A stretch of DNA of 64,000 nucleotides from Arthrobacter sp. ISL-65. GTDB lineage: Bacteria; Actinomycetota; Actinomycetes; Actinomycetales; Micrococcaceae. The position numbers and the translations under genes are program-made. The notes under the pieces were generated by a model. It searched no databases and was not told the DNA's origin. It saw only the letters and a program-made list of their open reading frames with translations. This document shows, in pieces, positions 45,265-52,975 of the stretch. Positions within the stretch are counted from its first letter, which is position 1, and the number at the start of each line of letters is the position of its first letter. The stretch spans positions 39,306-103,305 of the forward strand of contig NZ_JAGGPN010000031.1 of assembly GCF_018613795.1 (NCBI RefSeq), in the 5' to 3' direction.

Positions 45265-45394
45265 CCATCCCGAGCGGCCGAGAGACCTGGATCGATGAAG
45301 CCGCAGCAACCCCGGTGACGTGAGACGACCATTCCCACGTCACTGTTCTTCCGTCCCGGCGGAGGGCTAGGGGTGCTACTGCCAGGACCGATGG
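45265..45394 (+). promoter_or_regulatory. SAM riboswitch (S-box clan) upstream of the sulfur/acetate operon
   Basis: The conserved core reads GAGCGGCCGAGAGACC...GATCGATGAAGCCGCAGCAACC and later GGGTGCTACTGCCAGG. P1 is CCATC (45265-45269) with GATGG (45390-45394); P2 contains CGGC/GCCG; P3 is GTGACGT/ACGTCAC. The 3' strand of P1 runs into the ribosome site GGAG (45393-45396) 7 nt before ATG 45404, so SAM binding should block translation. The twin at 54699 conserves the core but changes the P3 helix with pairing retained. Confidence 0.92.
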
Positions 45395-45403
45395 AGTGCT
45401 GCA

Positions 45404-47608
45404 ATGACCCCAGAGAATACTTCTGCCCTGCCCACCCTTGCCCGGATTCCGTCCGAGGCAACCCCACAAACCACTTCGGACGCGACGGCGAACGAAGCAG
45501 GGCTGCGTGACGCGCCCGGCTCCTTCAGCGGCTCTTCGGGATGGTCCTCGACCGAGCCAACGGACGACGCAGTGCACGGCGTCCCCACCGACGGGCCGGC
45601 GCGTCACAGCGGCACCACCCCCATTGTCGATCCCAGCACCATTGTCGAGCCCGGCAACGTGGCCTTCTGGGAGGAACAGGCCCTTCGGTTGGACTGGGCC
45701 GAGCGCCCCGGCGACCAGCAACCTGGCACCCAAAAGCCTTGGCACACGGCGCACAGCTGGCTGCCCGCCGACGTCGAAGCCGGCCGTGGGCCCGAGATCA
45801 AGTGGTTCGACGGCGGCAGGCTGAACGTCGCGTACAACTGCGTGGACCGCCACGTCGCCGCCGGCCGCGGGGACAAGGTGGCGCTGTTCTTCGAGGGCGA
45901 GCCGGGCGACCGCCGCACCATCACCTACGCCGAACTGCACCGTGAAGTCTCCAAAGCCGCCAATGCCCTGCTGGCCCTCGGCATCACCAAAGGCGACCGC
46001 GTGGTCATCTACCTGCCCGTAATCCCGGAAACCGTCATCATCACCCTCGCGGTGGCCCGGATCGGAGCCGTGCACTCCCTGGTGTTCGGCGGGTTCTCCG
46101 CCGAAGCCCTCCGGTTCCGCGTCGAGGACACCGGCGCCAAATTGCTGGTGACCACCGACGGCCAGTTCCGCCGCGGCGTCGCGGTCCCGGTCAAGGACAA
46201 CGCCGATGCAGCCGTCGCCGGGGACAACGCCATCGAGCGCGTCCTGGTCATCAACCGCACCACCGCCCCCGCAGACCTCCCTGCAGTCCCCATGACCGCA
46301 GGCCGCGACGTCTGGTGGCATGACGTCGTCGGGCCCGCCTCCGACGTGCACGAACCGGAGGCGTTCGACGCCGAGACTCCCCTGTTCATCATGTACACCT
46401 CCGGCACCACGGGTAAGCCCAAGGGACTGGTCCACACCTCCGGCGGCTACCTGACCCAGGCCTCCTGGAGCTTCGAGCACCTGTTCAGCAACCCCGATCC
46501 GGCGCTCCGGGACCAGGACGTGCACTGGTGCACGGCCGACCTCGCCTGGGTCACCGCGCACACCTACGAGATCTACGGCCCGCTCTCCAACGGCGTCACG
46601 CAGGTGATCTTCGAGGGCACGCCCCACACCCCGCATCCCGGCAGGCACTTCGAGATCATCGAACGCTACGGCGTCACGCAGTACTACACGGCACCCACCC
46701 TGGTCCGCTCGCTCATGGGTTGGTTCCCGGACGGCGTGCCGGACAGCTACGATTTCTCCTCGATCCGGATGCTCGGCACCGTGGGCGAGGCCGTGAACCC
46801 GGAGGCGTGGCGCTGGCTCCGTGACAACCTCGGCGCAGGCACCGCGCCCATGGTGGACACCTGGTGGCAGTCCGAAACCGGGGCCACCATCATGTCCCCC
46901 GCGCCCACGGACATCGAATTCAAGCCCGGCTGCGCCGCCCGCCCGCTCCCCGGCGTCAGCACCCGCGTGGTGGACGAGGCAGGAAACCGCACCGCCCCCG
47001 GTGTGCAGGGCTTCATCGTCGTGGACCAGCCGGGCCCGGCAATCGCCCGGACCGTCTGGGGCAACCCGCGGCGCTACTTCGACTCCTACTGGAGCCAGTA
47101 TGCGGAGCAGGGCTGGTTCCTTGCCGGCGACGGCGCCAAGTACGACGTCGACGGCGACATCTGGATCCTCGGTCGGGTTGACGACACGCTGAACGTCTCA
47201 GGCCACCTGCTCTCCACGATCGAGATCGAGTCCGCCCTCGTCACCCACCCGGACGTGGTGGAAGCGGGCGTCTGTCCGGTCGCCGACCCCAAGACGGGCC
47301 ACGCCGTCATCGCGTTTGTGGTTTTGAAGGGCGGGGTTTCGACAAGCTCAACCAGTGAAGCCCTCCGCAACCACGTTGCCAAGGAGATCGGCCCGATCGC
47401 CAAGCCGCGCGACGTCGTCGTTGTCCCTGACGTACCCAAGACCCGCAGCGGCAAGATCATGCGCCGGCTGCTGACCCAGCTTTACGAGGGAACCACCCTC
47501 GGCGACACCACGTCGCTCCAGAACGAACCGGCCATTGCCGGTATCCAGGATGCGCTGCACCGCCGCGCTACCGCCGTCCCCGGAAACCCCAACTCCGGAC
47601 AGAAGTAA
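45404..47608 (+). CDS. Acetyl-CoA synthetase-like AMP-forming ligase
   Basis: 734 residues with a long, disordered N-terminal extension (1-75). The adenylation domain has the P-loop YTSGTTGKPKG near residue 331, the ACS N-terminal AFWEEQALRLDW...IKWFDGG, and DTWWQSETGA. The C-terminal lid has the catalytic Lys in KTRSGKIMRR near 683. It converts acetate (or a short acid), ATP and CoA to acyl-CoA. Position 1 in a SAM-repressed operon suggests recovery of acetate released by the O-acetylhomoserine sulfhydrylase downstream. A short GVSTSSTSE insert (about 645-652) interrupts the lid domain. Confidence 0.9.
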   Translation: MTPENTSALPTLARIPSEATPQTTSDATANEAGLRDAPGSFSGSSGWSSTEPTDDAVHGVPTDGPARHSGTTPIVDPSTIVEPGNVAFWEEQALRLDWAERPGDQQPGTQKPWHTAHSWLPADVEAGRGPEIKWFDGGRLNVAYNCVDRHVAAGRGDKVALFFEGEPGDRRTITYAELHREVSKAANALLALGITKGDRVVIYLPVIPETVIITLAVARIGAVHSLVFGGFSAEALRFRVEDTGAKLLVTTDGQFRRGVAVPVKDNADAAVAGDNAIERVLVINRTTAPADLPAVPMTAGRDVWWHDVVGPASDVHEPEAFDAETPLFIMYTSGTTGKPKGLVHTSGGYLTQASWSFEHLFSNPDPALRDQDVHWCTADLAWVTAHTYEIYGPLSNGVTQVIFEGTPHTPHPGRHFEIIERYGVTQYYTAPTLVRSLMGWFPDGVPDSYDFSSIRMLGTVGEAVNPEAWRWLRDNLGAGTAPMVDTWWQSETGATIMSPAPTDIEFKPGCAARPLPGVSTRVVDEAGNRTAPGVQGFIVVDQPGPAIARTVWGNPRRYFDSYWSQYAEQGWFLAGDGAKYDVDGDIWILGRVDDTLNVSGHLLSTIEIESALVTHPDVVEAGVCPVADPKTGHAVIAFVVLKGGVSTSSTSEALRNHVAKEIGPIAKPRDVVVVPDVPKTRSGKIMRRLLTQLYEGTTLGDTTSLQNEPAIAGIQDALHRRATAVPGNPNSGQK

Positions 47609-47617
47609 GGAACGATC

Positions 47618-48826
47618 ATGAACGACATCAGCAACGTAGCCCGTCTTTCCGAACCGCTGAAGTTCGCCTACTGGGTGCCGAACGTGTCCGGCGGCCTGGT
47701 GGTCTCCACCATTGAGCAGCGCACCAGCTGGGACTTCGACTACAACAAGAAGCTGGCCCGCATCGCGGAGGAATCCGGCTTCGAATACGCCCTGACGCAG
47801 ACCCGCTATGCCGCATCCTACGGCGCCGACAAGCAGCACGAGGCGACGTCCTTTAGTCTCGCCCTGCTGGCGGCCACGGAGCGGCTCAAGGTCATCTCGG
47901 CCGTCCACCCGGGCATGTGGCACCCCGGCGTGCTGGCCAAGTACATCATCACCGCCGACCACATTTCGAACGGCCGCGCGGCCGTCAACATCGTCTCCGG
48001 CTGGCTCAAGAACGAGTTCACCAACTTCGGCCTCGAATGGCTGGAGCACGACGAACGCTACGTCCGCACCGAGGAATTCATCAGGGTGCTGCGCGGGCTG
48101 TGGACGGAGAAGGACTACAGCCAGGCCGGCAAGTACTACAACATCACCGACTTCACCCTGAACCCCGCCCCCGTGGACGTTCCGGGGCGCGCGCACCCGG
48201 AGATCTTCTTCGGCGGAAACTCGACGGCGGCCCAGGCCACCGCGGGCCGCGTCGCCGACTGGTACTTCTCCAACGGCAAGGACCTTGAAGGCTTCAAGGA
48301 GAACATCGCAGGCGTGGTCTCGGCGTCCGGCGAGACCCGGCGCGGCACCGAGGGCGCGCTGGCCGCACCCCGGTTTGGCCTCAACGGCTTCGTCATCGCC
48401 CGAAACTCCGAGAAGGAAGCCCGCGACACCCTCCGCGAAATCGTCGAGAAGGCACACAAGCCCGCTGTGCAGGGCTTCCGCGACGCCGTCCAGGAAGCCG
48501 GCGCGTCCACCAAGGACGGCAAGGGCATGTGGGCGGACTCCACGTTCGAGGACCTGGTCCAGTACAACGACGGCTTCAAGACGCAGCTGATCGGCACCCC
48601 CGAGCAGATCGCCGAGCGGATCGTTGAGTACAAGAAGGTCGGCGTGAACCTGTTCCTCACCGGCTACCTGCACTTCCAGGAGGAAGTCGCTGCCTTCGGC
48701 CAGGACATCCTGCCGATCGTGCGCGAACTCGAGGCGGACCTCGCCCGCAAGAACGGCACCGAGCTGGACTTGTCCCAGACGCCGGTGGCTTCGGCAAGCT
48801 CAACCAGCGGGCTGGTGAACGCGTAG
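47618..48826 (+). CDS. sfnG: FMNH2-dependent monooxygenase, dimethylsulfone monooxygenase (SfnG)-like
   Basis: 402 residues, LLM/luciferase-like TIM barrel. The opening FAYWVPNVSGGLVVSTIEQRTSWDF and the FEYALTQTRYAASYGA and VNIVSGWLKNEF segments match SfnG, which converts dimethylsulfone to methanesulfinate in sulfur scavenging, as part of the SsuD-like family. The C-terminus carries an SASSTSG stretch resembling an interspersed repeat. It starts 9 nt after the ligase and its stop overlaps the next GTG by one base. Assignment to dimethylsulfone rather than another organosulfur compound is an inference. Confidence 0.85.
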   Translation: MNDISNVARLSEPLKFAYWVPNVSGGLVVSTIEQRTSWDFDYNKKLARIAEESGFEYALTQTRYAASYGADKQHEATSFSLALLAATERLKVISAVHPGMWHPGVLAKYIITADHISNGRAAVNIVSGWLKNEFTNFGLEWLEHDERYVRTEEFIRVLRGLWTEKDYSQAGKYYNITDFTLNPAPVDVPGRAHPEIFFGGNSTAAQATAGRVADWYFSNGKDLEGFKENIAGVVSASGETRRGTEGALAAPRFGLNGFVIARNSEKEARDTLREIVEKAHKPAVQGFRDAVQEAGASTKDGKGMWADSTFEDLVQYNDGFKTQLIGTPEQIAERIVEYKKVGVNLFLTGYLHFQEEVAAFGQDILPIVRELEADLARKNGTELDLSQTPVASASSTSGLVNA

Positions 48827-50181
48827 TGGCTGACCGCAAATTCGGGTTCCGCACCCGCGCCCTGCACGCTGGCGGCACGCCCGACGCCGAGCACGGCGCC
48901 CGTGCCGTCCCCATCTACCAGACCACGTCGTTCGTGTTCAAGGACACCCAGGACGCCGCGAACCTCTTCGCCCTGCAGAAGTACGGCAACATCTACTCCC
49001 GCATCGGCAACCCGACCGTTGCCGCGTTCGAGGAGCGCATCGCGTCCCTCGAGGGCGGCATAGGAGCGGTTGCGACGTCGTCGGGCATGGCCGCGGAGTT
49101 CATCACCTTCGCCGCCCTCACCCAGTCCGGCGACCACATGGTGGCGGCGTCCCAGCTCTACGGCGGCACCGTCACCCAGCTCGACGTGACCCTGCGCCGT
49201 TTCGGCGTGGACACCACGTTCGTCCCAGGCACCGACCCCGCCGACTACGCGGCGGCCGTCCGGGAGGACACCAAGGCGATCTTCGTCGAGGTGGTGGCCA
49301 ATCCGTCGTCGGAGGTCCAGGACCTGGCGGCCCTGGCAAAGGTGGCGCACGACGCCGGCATCCCCCTCGTCGTCGACGCCACCTTGAGCACGCCATACCT
49401 CGTGCGGCCGATTGAGCACGGCGCGGACATCGTGATCCACTCCGCCACGAAGTTCCTCGGCGGCCACGGCACCACCCTGGGCGGCGTCATCGTGGAGAGC
49501 GGCCGGTTCAACTGGGGCAACGGCAAGTTCCCCACCATGACCGAGCCCGTGGCCTCGTACGGCAACGTGTCCTGGTGGGGCAACTTCGGCGAGTACGGGT
49601 TCCTCACCAAGCTGCGCTGCGAACAGCTGCGCGACATCGGGCCCGCCCTCTCCCCGCAGTCCGCATTCCAGCTGCTGCAGGGCGTGGAAACCCTCCCCCA
49701 GCGCCTGGACGAGCACCTGAAGAACGCCCAGGCCGTGGCCGAGTGGCTCGAGGCCGACGAACGCGTGGCCTACGTGAACTTCTCCGGACTGCCCTCCCAT
49801 CCGCACTTCGAGCGGGCACGGAAGTACCTGCCCCTGGGACCGGGCTCCGTGTTCTCCTTCGGCGTGAAGGGCGGCCGGGCAGCGGGGCAAAAGTTCATTG
49901 AATCCCTGCAACTCGCCTCGCACTTGGCCAACGTGGGCGACTCCCGCACGCTGGTCATCCACCCCGGGTCCACGACCCACCAGCAGCTGAGCCCGGCGCA
50001 GCTCGAATCCGCCGGCGTTCCGGAGGACCTGGTTCGCATCTCGGTTGGCCTGGAAGACATCGACGACATCCTGTGGGACCTGGACCAGGCCCTCACCGAG
50101 GCGCAGAACGCAACGGCGGAAGACGCCGTCGTTCTTGACGACGCGGCAGCTGATTCCTGCACGATTGGAGCACGGGCATGA
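48826..50181 (+). CDS. metY: O-acetylhomoserine sulfhydrylase (aminocarboxypropyltransferase)
   Basis: GTG 48826 overlaps the previous stop. The 451 residues start FGFRTRALHAGGTPDAEHGARAVPIYQTTSFVF, the MetY signature. PLP-binding Lys209 is in HSATKFLGGHGT. SRIGNPTVAAFEERIASLEGG and the closing VGLEDIDDILWDLDQAL are typical. It combines O-acetylhomoserine with sulfide to give homocysteine and acetate, so it explains both the SAM riboswitch and the acetate-activating ligase in this operon. Four-base overlap with the next gene. Confidence 0.95.
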   Translation: MADRKFGFRTRALHAGGTPDAEHGARAVPIYQTTSFVFKDTQDAANLFALQKYGNIYSRIGNPTVAAFEERIASLEGGIGAVATSSGMAAEFITFAALTQSGDHMVAASQLYGGTVTQLDVTLRRFGVDTTFVPGTDPADYAAAVREDTKAIFVEVVANPSSEVQDLAALAKVAHDAGIPLVVDATLSTPYLVRPIEHGADIVIHSATKFLGGHGTTLGGVIVESGRFNWGNGKFPTMTEPVASYGNVSWWGNFGEYGFLTKLRCEQLRDIGPALSPQSAFQLLQGVETLPQRLDEHLKNAQAVAEWLEADERVAYVNFSGLPSHPHFERARKYLPLGPGSVFSFGVKGGRAAGQKFIESLQLASHLANVGDSRTLVIHPGSTTHQQLSPAQLESAGVPEDLVRISVGLEDIDDILWDLDQALTEAQNATAEDAVVLDDAAADSCTIGARA

Positions 50182-50672
50182 GCACCACTGAGAGAACTTG
50201 GGCCGGCCCCTCAGCGCCGGAGCGTTTAGCCCTGCTGCGTGAGGCCAGGTCCATTGCCATCGTGGGCGCATCGGACAAGCCGTCCCGGGCGAGCTATTTC
50301 GTGGCCACCTATCTGCAGTCCTCGACGCGGTACAAGGTGTACTTCGTGAACCCCGTGGTCAAGGAGATCCTCGGCCAGCCGACGTACGCCTCACTGGCGG
50401 ACCTGCCGGAGAGCCCGGACATCGTGGACGTGTTCCGCAAGCACGATGACCTGCCGGGCGTGCTGGACGAGGCCGTGGCCGCGAGTGCCAAGACGCTCTG
50501 GCTGCAGCTCGGCTCGTGGCACGAGGGCGTTGCGCAGGATGCCGAGGCCGCGGGACTGAACGTGGTGATGGACCGCTGCGTCAAGATTGAGCACGCACGC
50601 TTCCACGGCGGGCTTCACCTGGCCGGGTTCGATACGGGAGTGATCTCCTCGAAGCGGCAGGTCCTGGCTTAG
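50178..50672 (+). CDS. CoA-binding domain protein, 164 aa (operon end)
   Basis: Starts ATG 50178 within the metY stop (ATGA). Single CoA-binding Rossmann domain: SIAIVGASDKPSRASYFVATYL, VYFVNPVVKEILGQPTYASLADLP, DIVDVFRKHDDLPGVLDEAV, LWLQLGSWHEGVAQDAEAAGLNVVMDRCVKIEHAR. This CoA_binding_2 protein resembles the 141-residue protein at 44694. Its constant link to MetY in actinobacteria suggests a role in regulating or supporting sulfhydrylation, but no activity is known. Confidence 0.92.
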   Translation: MSTTERTWAGPSAPERLALLREARSIAIVGASDKPSRASYFVATYLQSSTRYKVYFVNPVVKEILGQPTYASLADLPESPDIVDVFRKHDDLPGVLDEAVAASAKTLWLQLGSWHEGVAQDAEAAGLNVVMDRCVKIEHARFHGGLHLAGFDTGVISSKRQVLA

Positions 50673-50704
50673 AAACAGGCCGGTAGGACCGAAGACACTA
50701 AAAT

Positions 50705-50744
50705 GCCGGGCTGGAATTTGATGGGGGACAACTTCCAGCCCGGC
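50705..50744. terminator. Hairpin with C-rich loop, possible terminator or small-RNA end
   Basis: GCCGGGCTGGAA and TTCCAGCCCGGC form a 12-bp perfect stem. On the minus strand the loop contains GTTGTCCCCCATC and the stem is followed by ATTTTAG. It can terminate the metY operon (+) or end a short minus-strand RNA started from the promoter-like element at 50758. A related hairpin with the same loop is at 52923. Confidence 0.65.
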
Positions 50745-50757
50745 ACTCTCACTTCGG

Positions 50758-50785
50758 TAATCGACGGGGAACCCGAAAGGGTTAC
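50758..50785 (-). promoter_or_regulatory. Putative ECF-type promoter (GTAACC-N16-CGATTA), copy 1
   Basis: On the minus strand GTAACC and CGATTA are separated by exactly 16 nt, as at 52976. A-rich AAAAAGTTT precedes both. No coding gene follows on this strand before the convergent 50672 end. Confidence 0.45.
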
Positions 50786-50854
50786 GCCGATTCCAAAACA
50801 TTTTCAAAAACTTTTTTGCGGCCCGCTTGGCCCGCTAATGGTCCGGGCTCCTAG

Positions 50855-50917
50855 GAGTTTTTGTACACGTACCGCGACTTCAGCGGCCGTTTGGGGCCAA
50901 TAAGTGTACAAAAACTC
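50855..50917. repeat. 63-nt palindromic element, copy 5
   Basis: GAGTTTTTGTACAC and GTGTACAAAAACTC pair perfectly. Compared with copies 1 and 2, a G-C pair at stem position 14/50 is replaced by C-G, a compensatory change. Inner GGCC/GGCC forms the apex. It lies 13 nt from the 3' end of the minus-strand anti-sigma-like gene. Confidence 0.88.
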
Positions 50918-50929
50918 GGGTTGCTCGCT

Positions 50930-51706
50930 TTAGGGCGTGCCGGGGACCGGCTTGGCCGGGACGGTCGGCATGCCGCCCGGCAGCGTAGGCACTGCCGGCA
51001 ACGGCTTGGCCGGAAGCTTGGGAGCCACGCCGGTTCCGGGGACTGTGGGCAGCTGGCTGGACCGGTCGGGCGAGGGCGTCTGGCCCTTCGCCGCGCCGTG
51101 GGTGGAACCGTTTGCCGCCGATGAGTTCGATGAACCGTTCGAGGGAGTCGGGTCCGTCTGGGCGGGCGTCACAGGTGCCGACGGCGAAGCAGCCGTCCCG
51201 GTAACCGATGGCTTGGGTGCAGCAACAGTTGGCGCCGGAGCCGCCGGAATGCCGGCGGGCGACGTGGCCACCGGCGTCGGCGCGGTTGTCTCGCTGGCTG
51301 GCTGGAAGATTCGAACCACGGTGTGGCCCACGCTGTTGCGGAAGTCCTCGCTGGAGGCTGCGACAGCGCCAGCGCCAAGCCCCATGGCACCGACGACTGC
51401 GGCGCCCACCACAAAGCCCATGCGCCGCTGCCTGTTGCGGCGGTGCAGTTCGAGGCTGGCGACGTTGGAGGCGGCGCGTCGCATGGCTGGGCCCTGGGCG
51501 GGCACGACTGACGCGGGTACGCCTGAAGCGGATGCTCCGTGTGCGAGCATCGCGGCGAGATCGGCCCGTGGTTGGGGTGCGGAGTCCTGAGCGAGCCCGC
51601 GCAGTTCTTCGAGGGACCTGCGGAGATCGGCGTCGTCTTCGAGCCCGGAATCCAGGAGGATCGCCTGGATCTCTCCTTCTTCGCGGCCTGCCGGCGTGAC
51701 ACTCAT
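50930..51706 (-). CDS. Anti-sigma-factor-like membrane protein with Pro-rich exterior
   Basis: 258 residues. The N-terminal cytoplasmic part (1-92) starts MSVTPAGREEGEIQAILLDSG and could bind sigma; one transmembrane helix spans about 96-118; the exterior is Pro/Thr/Ser-rich and ends in repeated PTVPxKPLP units. The start codon overlaps the sigma stop (ATGA), so the pair is translationally coupled. There is no zinc-binding HxxxCxxC motif, so it is not a ZAS-type anti-sigma; the role is inferred from position and topology. Confidence 0.72.
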   Translation of the reverse strand: MSVTPAGREEGEIQAILLDSGLEDDADLRRSLEELRGLAQDSAPQPRADLAAMLAHGASASGVPASVVPAQGPAMRRAASNVASLELHRRNRQRRMGFVVGAAVVGAMGLGAGAVAASSEDFRNSVGHTVVRIFQPASETTAPTPVATSPAGIPAAPAPTVAAPKPSVTGTAASPSAPVTPAQTDPTPSNGSSNSSAANGSTHGAAKGQTPSPDRSSQLPTVPGTGVAPKLPAKPLPAVPTLPGGMPTVPAKPVPGTP

Positions 51707-52251
51707 GATGCTGCGTGGTCCTTTTCCTTGACGAGTTCGCGCAGGGCTATCAGCCCGCGGCGCTGGAGCTGTTTGATGGCCCCGGGGGTCTTGTCCATGA
51801 TGCCTGCCACCTGTTCGACCGAAAGGTCCGCGACGATCCGCAGGACCAGCACTTCCCGCTGGTCGTCGTTGAGCATGGCAAGTGATGAAGTGATTCCGCC
51901 CAGCGAACCGAGCACCTCGTCCTCGGCGGAACTCGACCGACGCTCATCCAAAAGCGGGTCGAATTCGGTAAGCTGCGGCGTTCTGGCGGACCGGCGGTGA
52001 TAGTCCACGAGCCGGGCATGAGCCACGGAGAAGATGAATGTCCGCAACCCGGAGTGGCCGCCCCTGACATTGCTGAGCTTGGGCAGGACATCCACGAAGA
52101 CGTCCTGCGTGAGGGCTTCGGCGTCGTCCACCCCGCGGGCCCGGAAATAGCCGAGGACTGCGGGCGAAATGATGCTGTAGACAGCGCTGAAGCCGGAGGG
52201 GTCGCCAGAAAGGGCTGCTGACAATTCGTCGTCGGTCAGCTGAGCTGCCAA
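51703..52251 (-). CDS. ECF-type RNA polymerase sigma factor
   Basis: TTG 52251 (182 residues, MAAQLTDDELSAAL...) is chosen because AAGGGAAGGAC precedes it; a longer frame to 52308 would start inside a hairpin. Region 2 spans about 15-90 (FSAVYSIISPAVLGYFRARG, DAEALTQDVFVDVLPKL, TFIFSVAHARLVDYHRR). Region 4 spans about 125-172 (DDQREVLVLRIVADLSVEQVAGIMDKTPGAIKQLQRRGL). It directs transcription of a stress or envelope regulon. Downstream is its coupled membrane regulator; upstream is a secreted protein preceded by a putative cognate promoter. Confidence 0.93.
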   Translation of the reverse strand: MAAQLTDDELSAALSGDPSGFSAVYSIISPAVLGYFRARGVDDAEALTQDVFVDVLPKLSNVRGGHSGLRTFIFSVAHARLVDYHRRSARTPQLTEFDPLLDERRSSSAEDEVLGSLGGITSSLAMLNDDQREVLVLRIVADLSVEQVAGIMDKTPGAIKQLQRRGLIALRELVKEKDHAAS

Positions 52252-52275
52252 GGAGCTGTCCTTCCCTTTACTGCA

Positions 52276-52311
52276 GGTGTGCGGCGGTAGTAAGCCTAGC
52301 CGCCGCACACC
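52276..52311. terminator. Perfect 12-bp hairpin between secreted-protein gene and sigma gene
   Basis: GGTGTGCGGCGG and CCGCCGCACACC form a perfect stem with a 12-nt loop. Read on the minus strand it lies 44 nt after the secreted-protein stop and 25 nt before the sigma start, so it could attenuate read-through from the former into the sigma operon. Confidence 0.7.
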
Positions 52312-52354
52312 TCACGCCCCTATTCGGGGAACGCCCTGTTTCGCGTGCTGCGGA

Positions 52355-52894
52355 CTACTTGCCGGTGGGCAGGTCGGCAGCAGCGTCAGCCTTGACGTCA
52401 GCGTCTGCAGCGACGGACGGCGCGGCCGGCTTGGCCACGTGGTCCGCAACGTCCGGCACAGCCGGGGTGGCGGGAACGGCCGGGGTGGCCGGAACGCCGG
52501 CGCCACCGGGAACAGCAGGGGTGGCGGGGATGGCGGCGTTCACGTTGGCGCCTGCAGCCTTGTCCCCGGCGGAGACGTTGGCGTTGGCGGCAGCGTTGTC
52601 CTTGTCAGCTTCCACTGCGGCGTCGGCTGCGTCCGCAGCTTCGCCGGCAGCCTTGGCCTTGGCGGCCGGGGCGGCAGGAACCGTCGGGGTGGCCGGCGTG
52701 GCCGGGACGGCGGGCACTGTCGGGACCTCGGGGGTGGCGGGAACGGCCGGCGCGGCGGGCGTAGCGGGGGTCACCTCTGCATGCTGCGAGCTGGACACCT
52801 GGGCAGCGTTGGCCAGTCCGATGCTGGAGAAACCTCCAACAGCGAGGATGGCGGCGCCGACAGCAATCTTGGTGGTCTTGCTAACACTCTTCAT
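52355..52894 (-). CDS. Secreted Ala/Pro/Val-rich protein (179 aa)
   Basis: A clear signal peptide (MKSVSKTTKIAVGAAILAVGG..., cleavage near ANA-AQ) precedes a low-complexity body: VPATP/TPAVPA repeats in the first half, an Ala/Asp/Lys-rich helical middle (EAADAADAAVEADKDNAAANAN) and again PATPAVP repeats. AAAGGA lies before the ATG. No enzyme domain. It is co-oriented with and just upstream of the ECF sigma operon and has the copy-2 promoter-like element; it may be a wall-associated target of that sigma factor. Confidence 0.75.
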   Translation of the reverse strand: MKSVSKTTKIAVGAAILAVGGFSSIGLANAAQVSSSQHAEVTPATPAAPAVPATPEVPTVPAVPATPATPTVPAAPAAKAKAAGEAADAADAAVEADKDNAAANANVSAGDKAAGANVNAAIPATPAVPGGAGVPATPAVPATPAVPDVADHVAKPAAPSVAADADVKADAAADLPTGK

Positions 52895-52922
52895 TAGAAA
52901 AAAATCCTTTGGTTGATTGAAG

Positions 52923-52962
52923 GCCGGGCCGGAGGCCGATGGGGGACAACCTCCTGCCCGGC
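52923..52962 (-). promoter_or_regulatory. 5'-UTR hairpin with C-rich loop before the secreted-protein gene
   Basis: On the minus strand GCCGGGCAGGAGG and CCTCCGGCCCGGC pair with one mismatch around the loop TTGTCCCCCATCGG. The same GTTGTCCCCCATC loop occurs in the hairpin at 50705. It falls between the putative promoter and the ribosome site of the gene starting at 52894. Confidence 0.6.
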
Positions 52963-52975
52963 GCTTACATATACG

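Noticed and set aside
48664..50271. 535-codon open frame antisense to metY
   Set aside because: Covers metY and parts of both neighbours on the opposite strand; no ribosome site or conserved motif.
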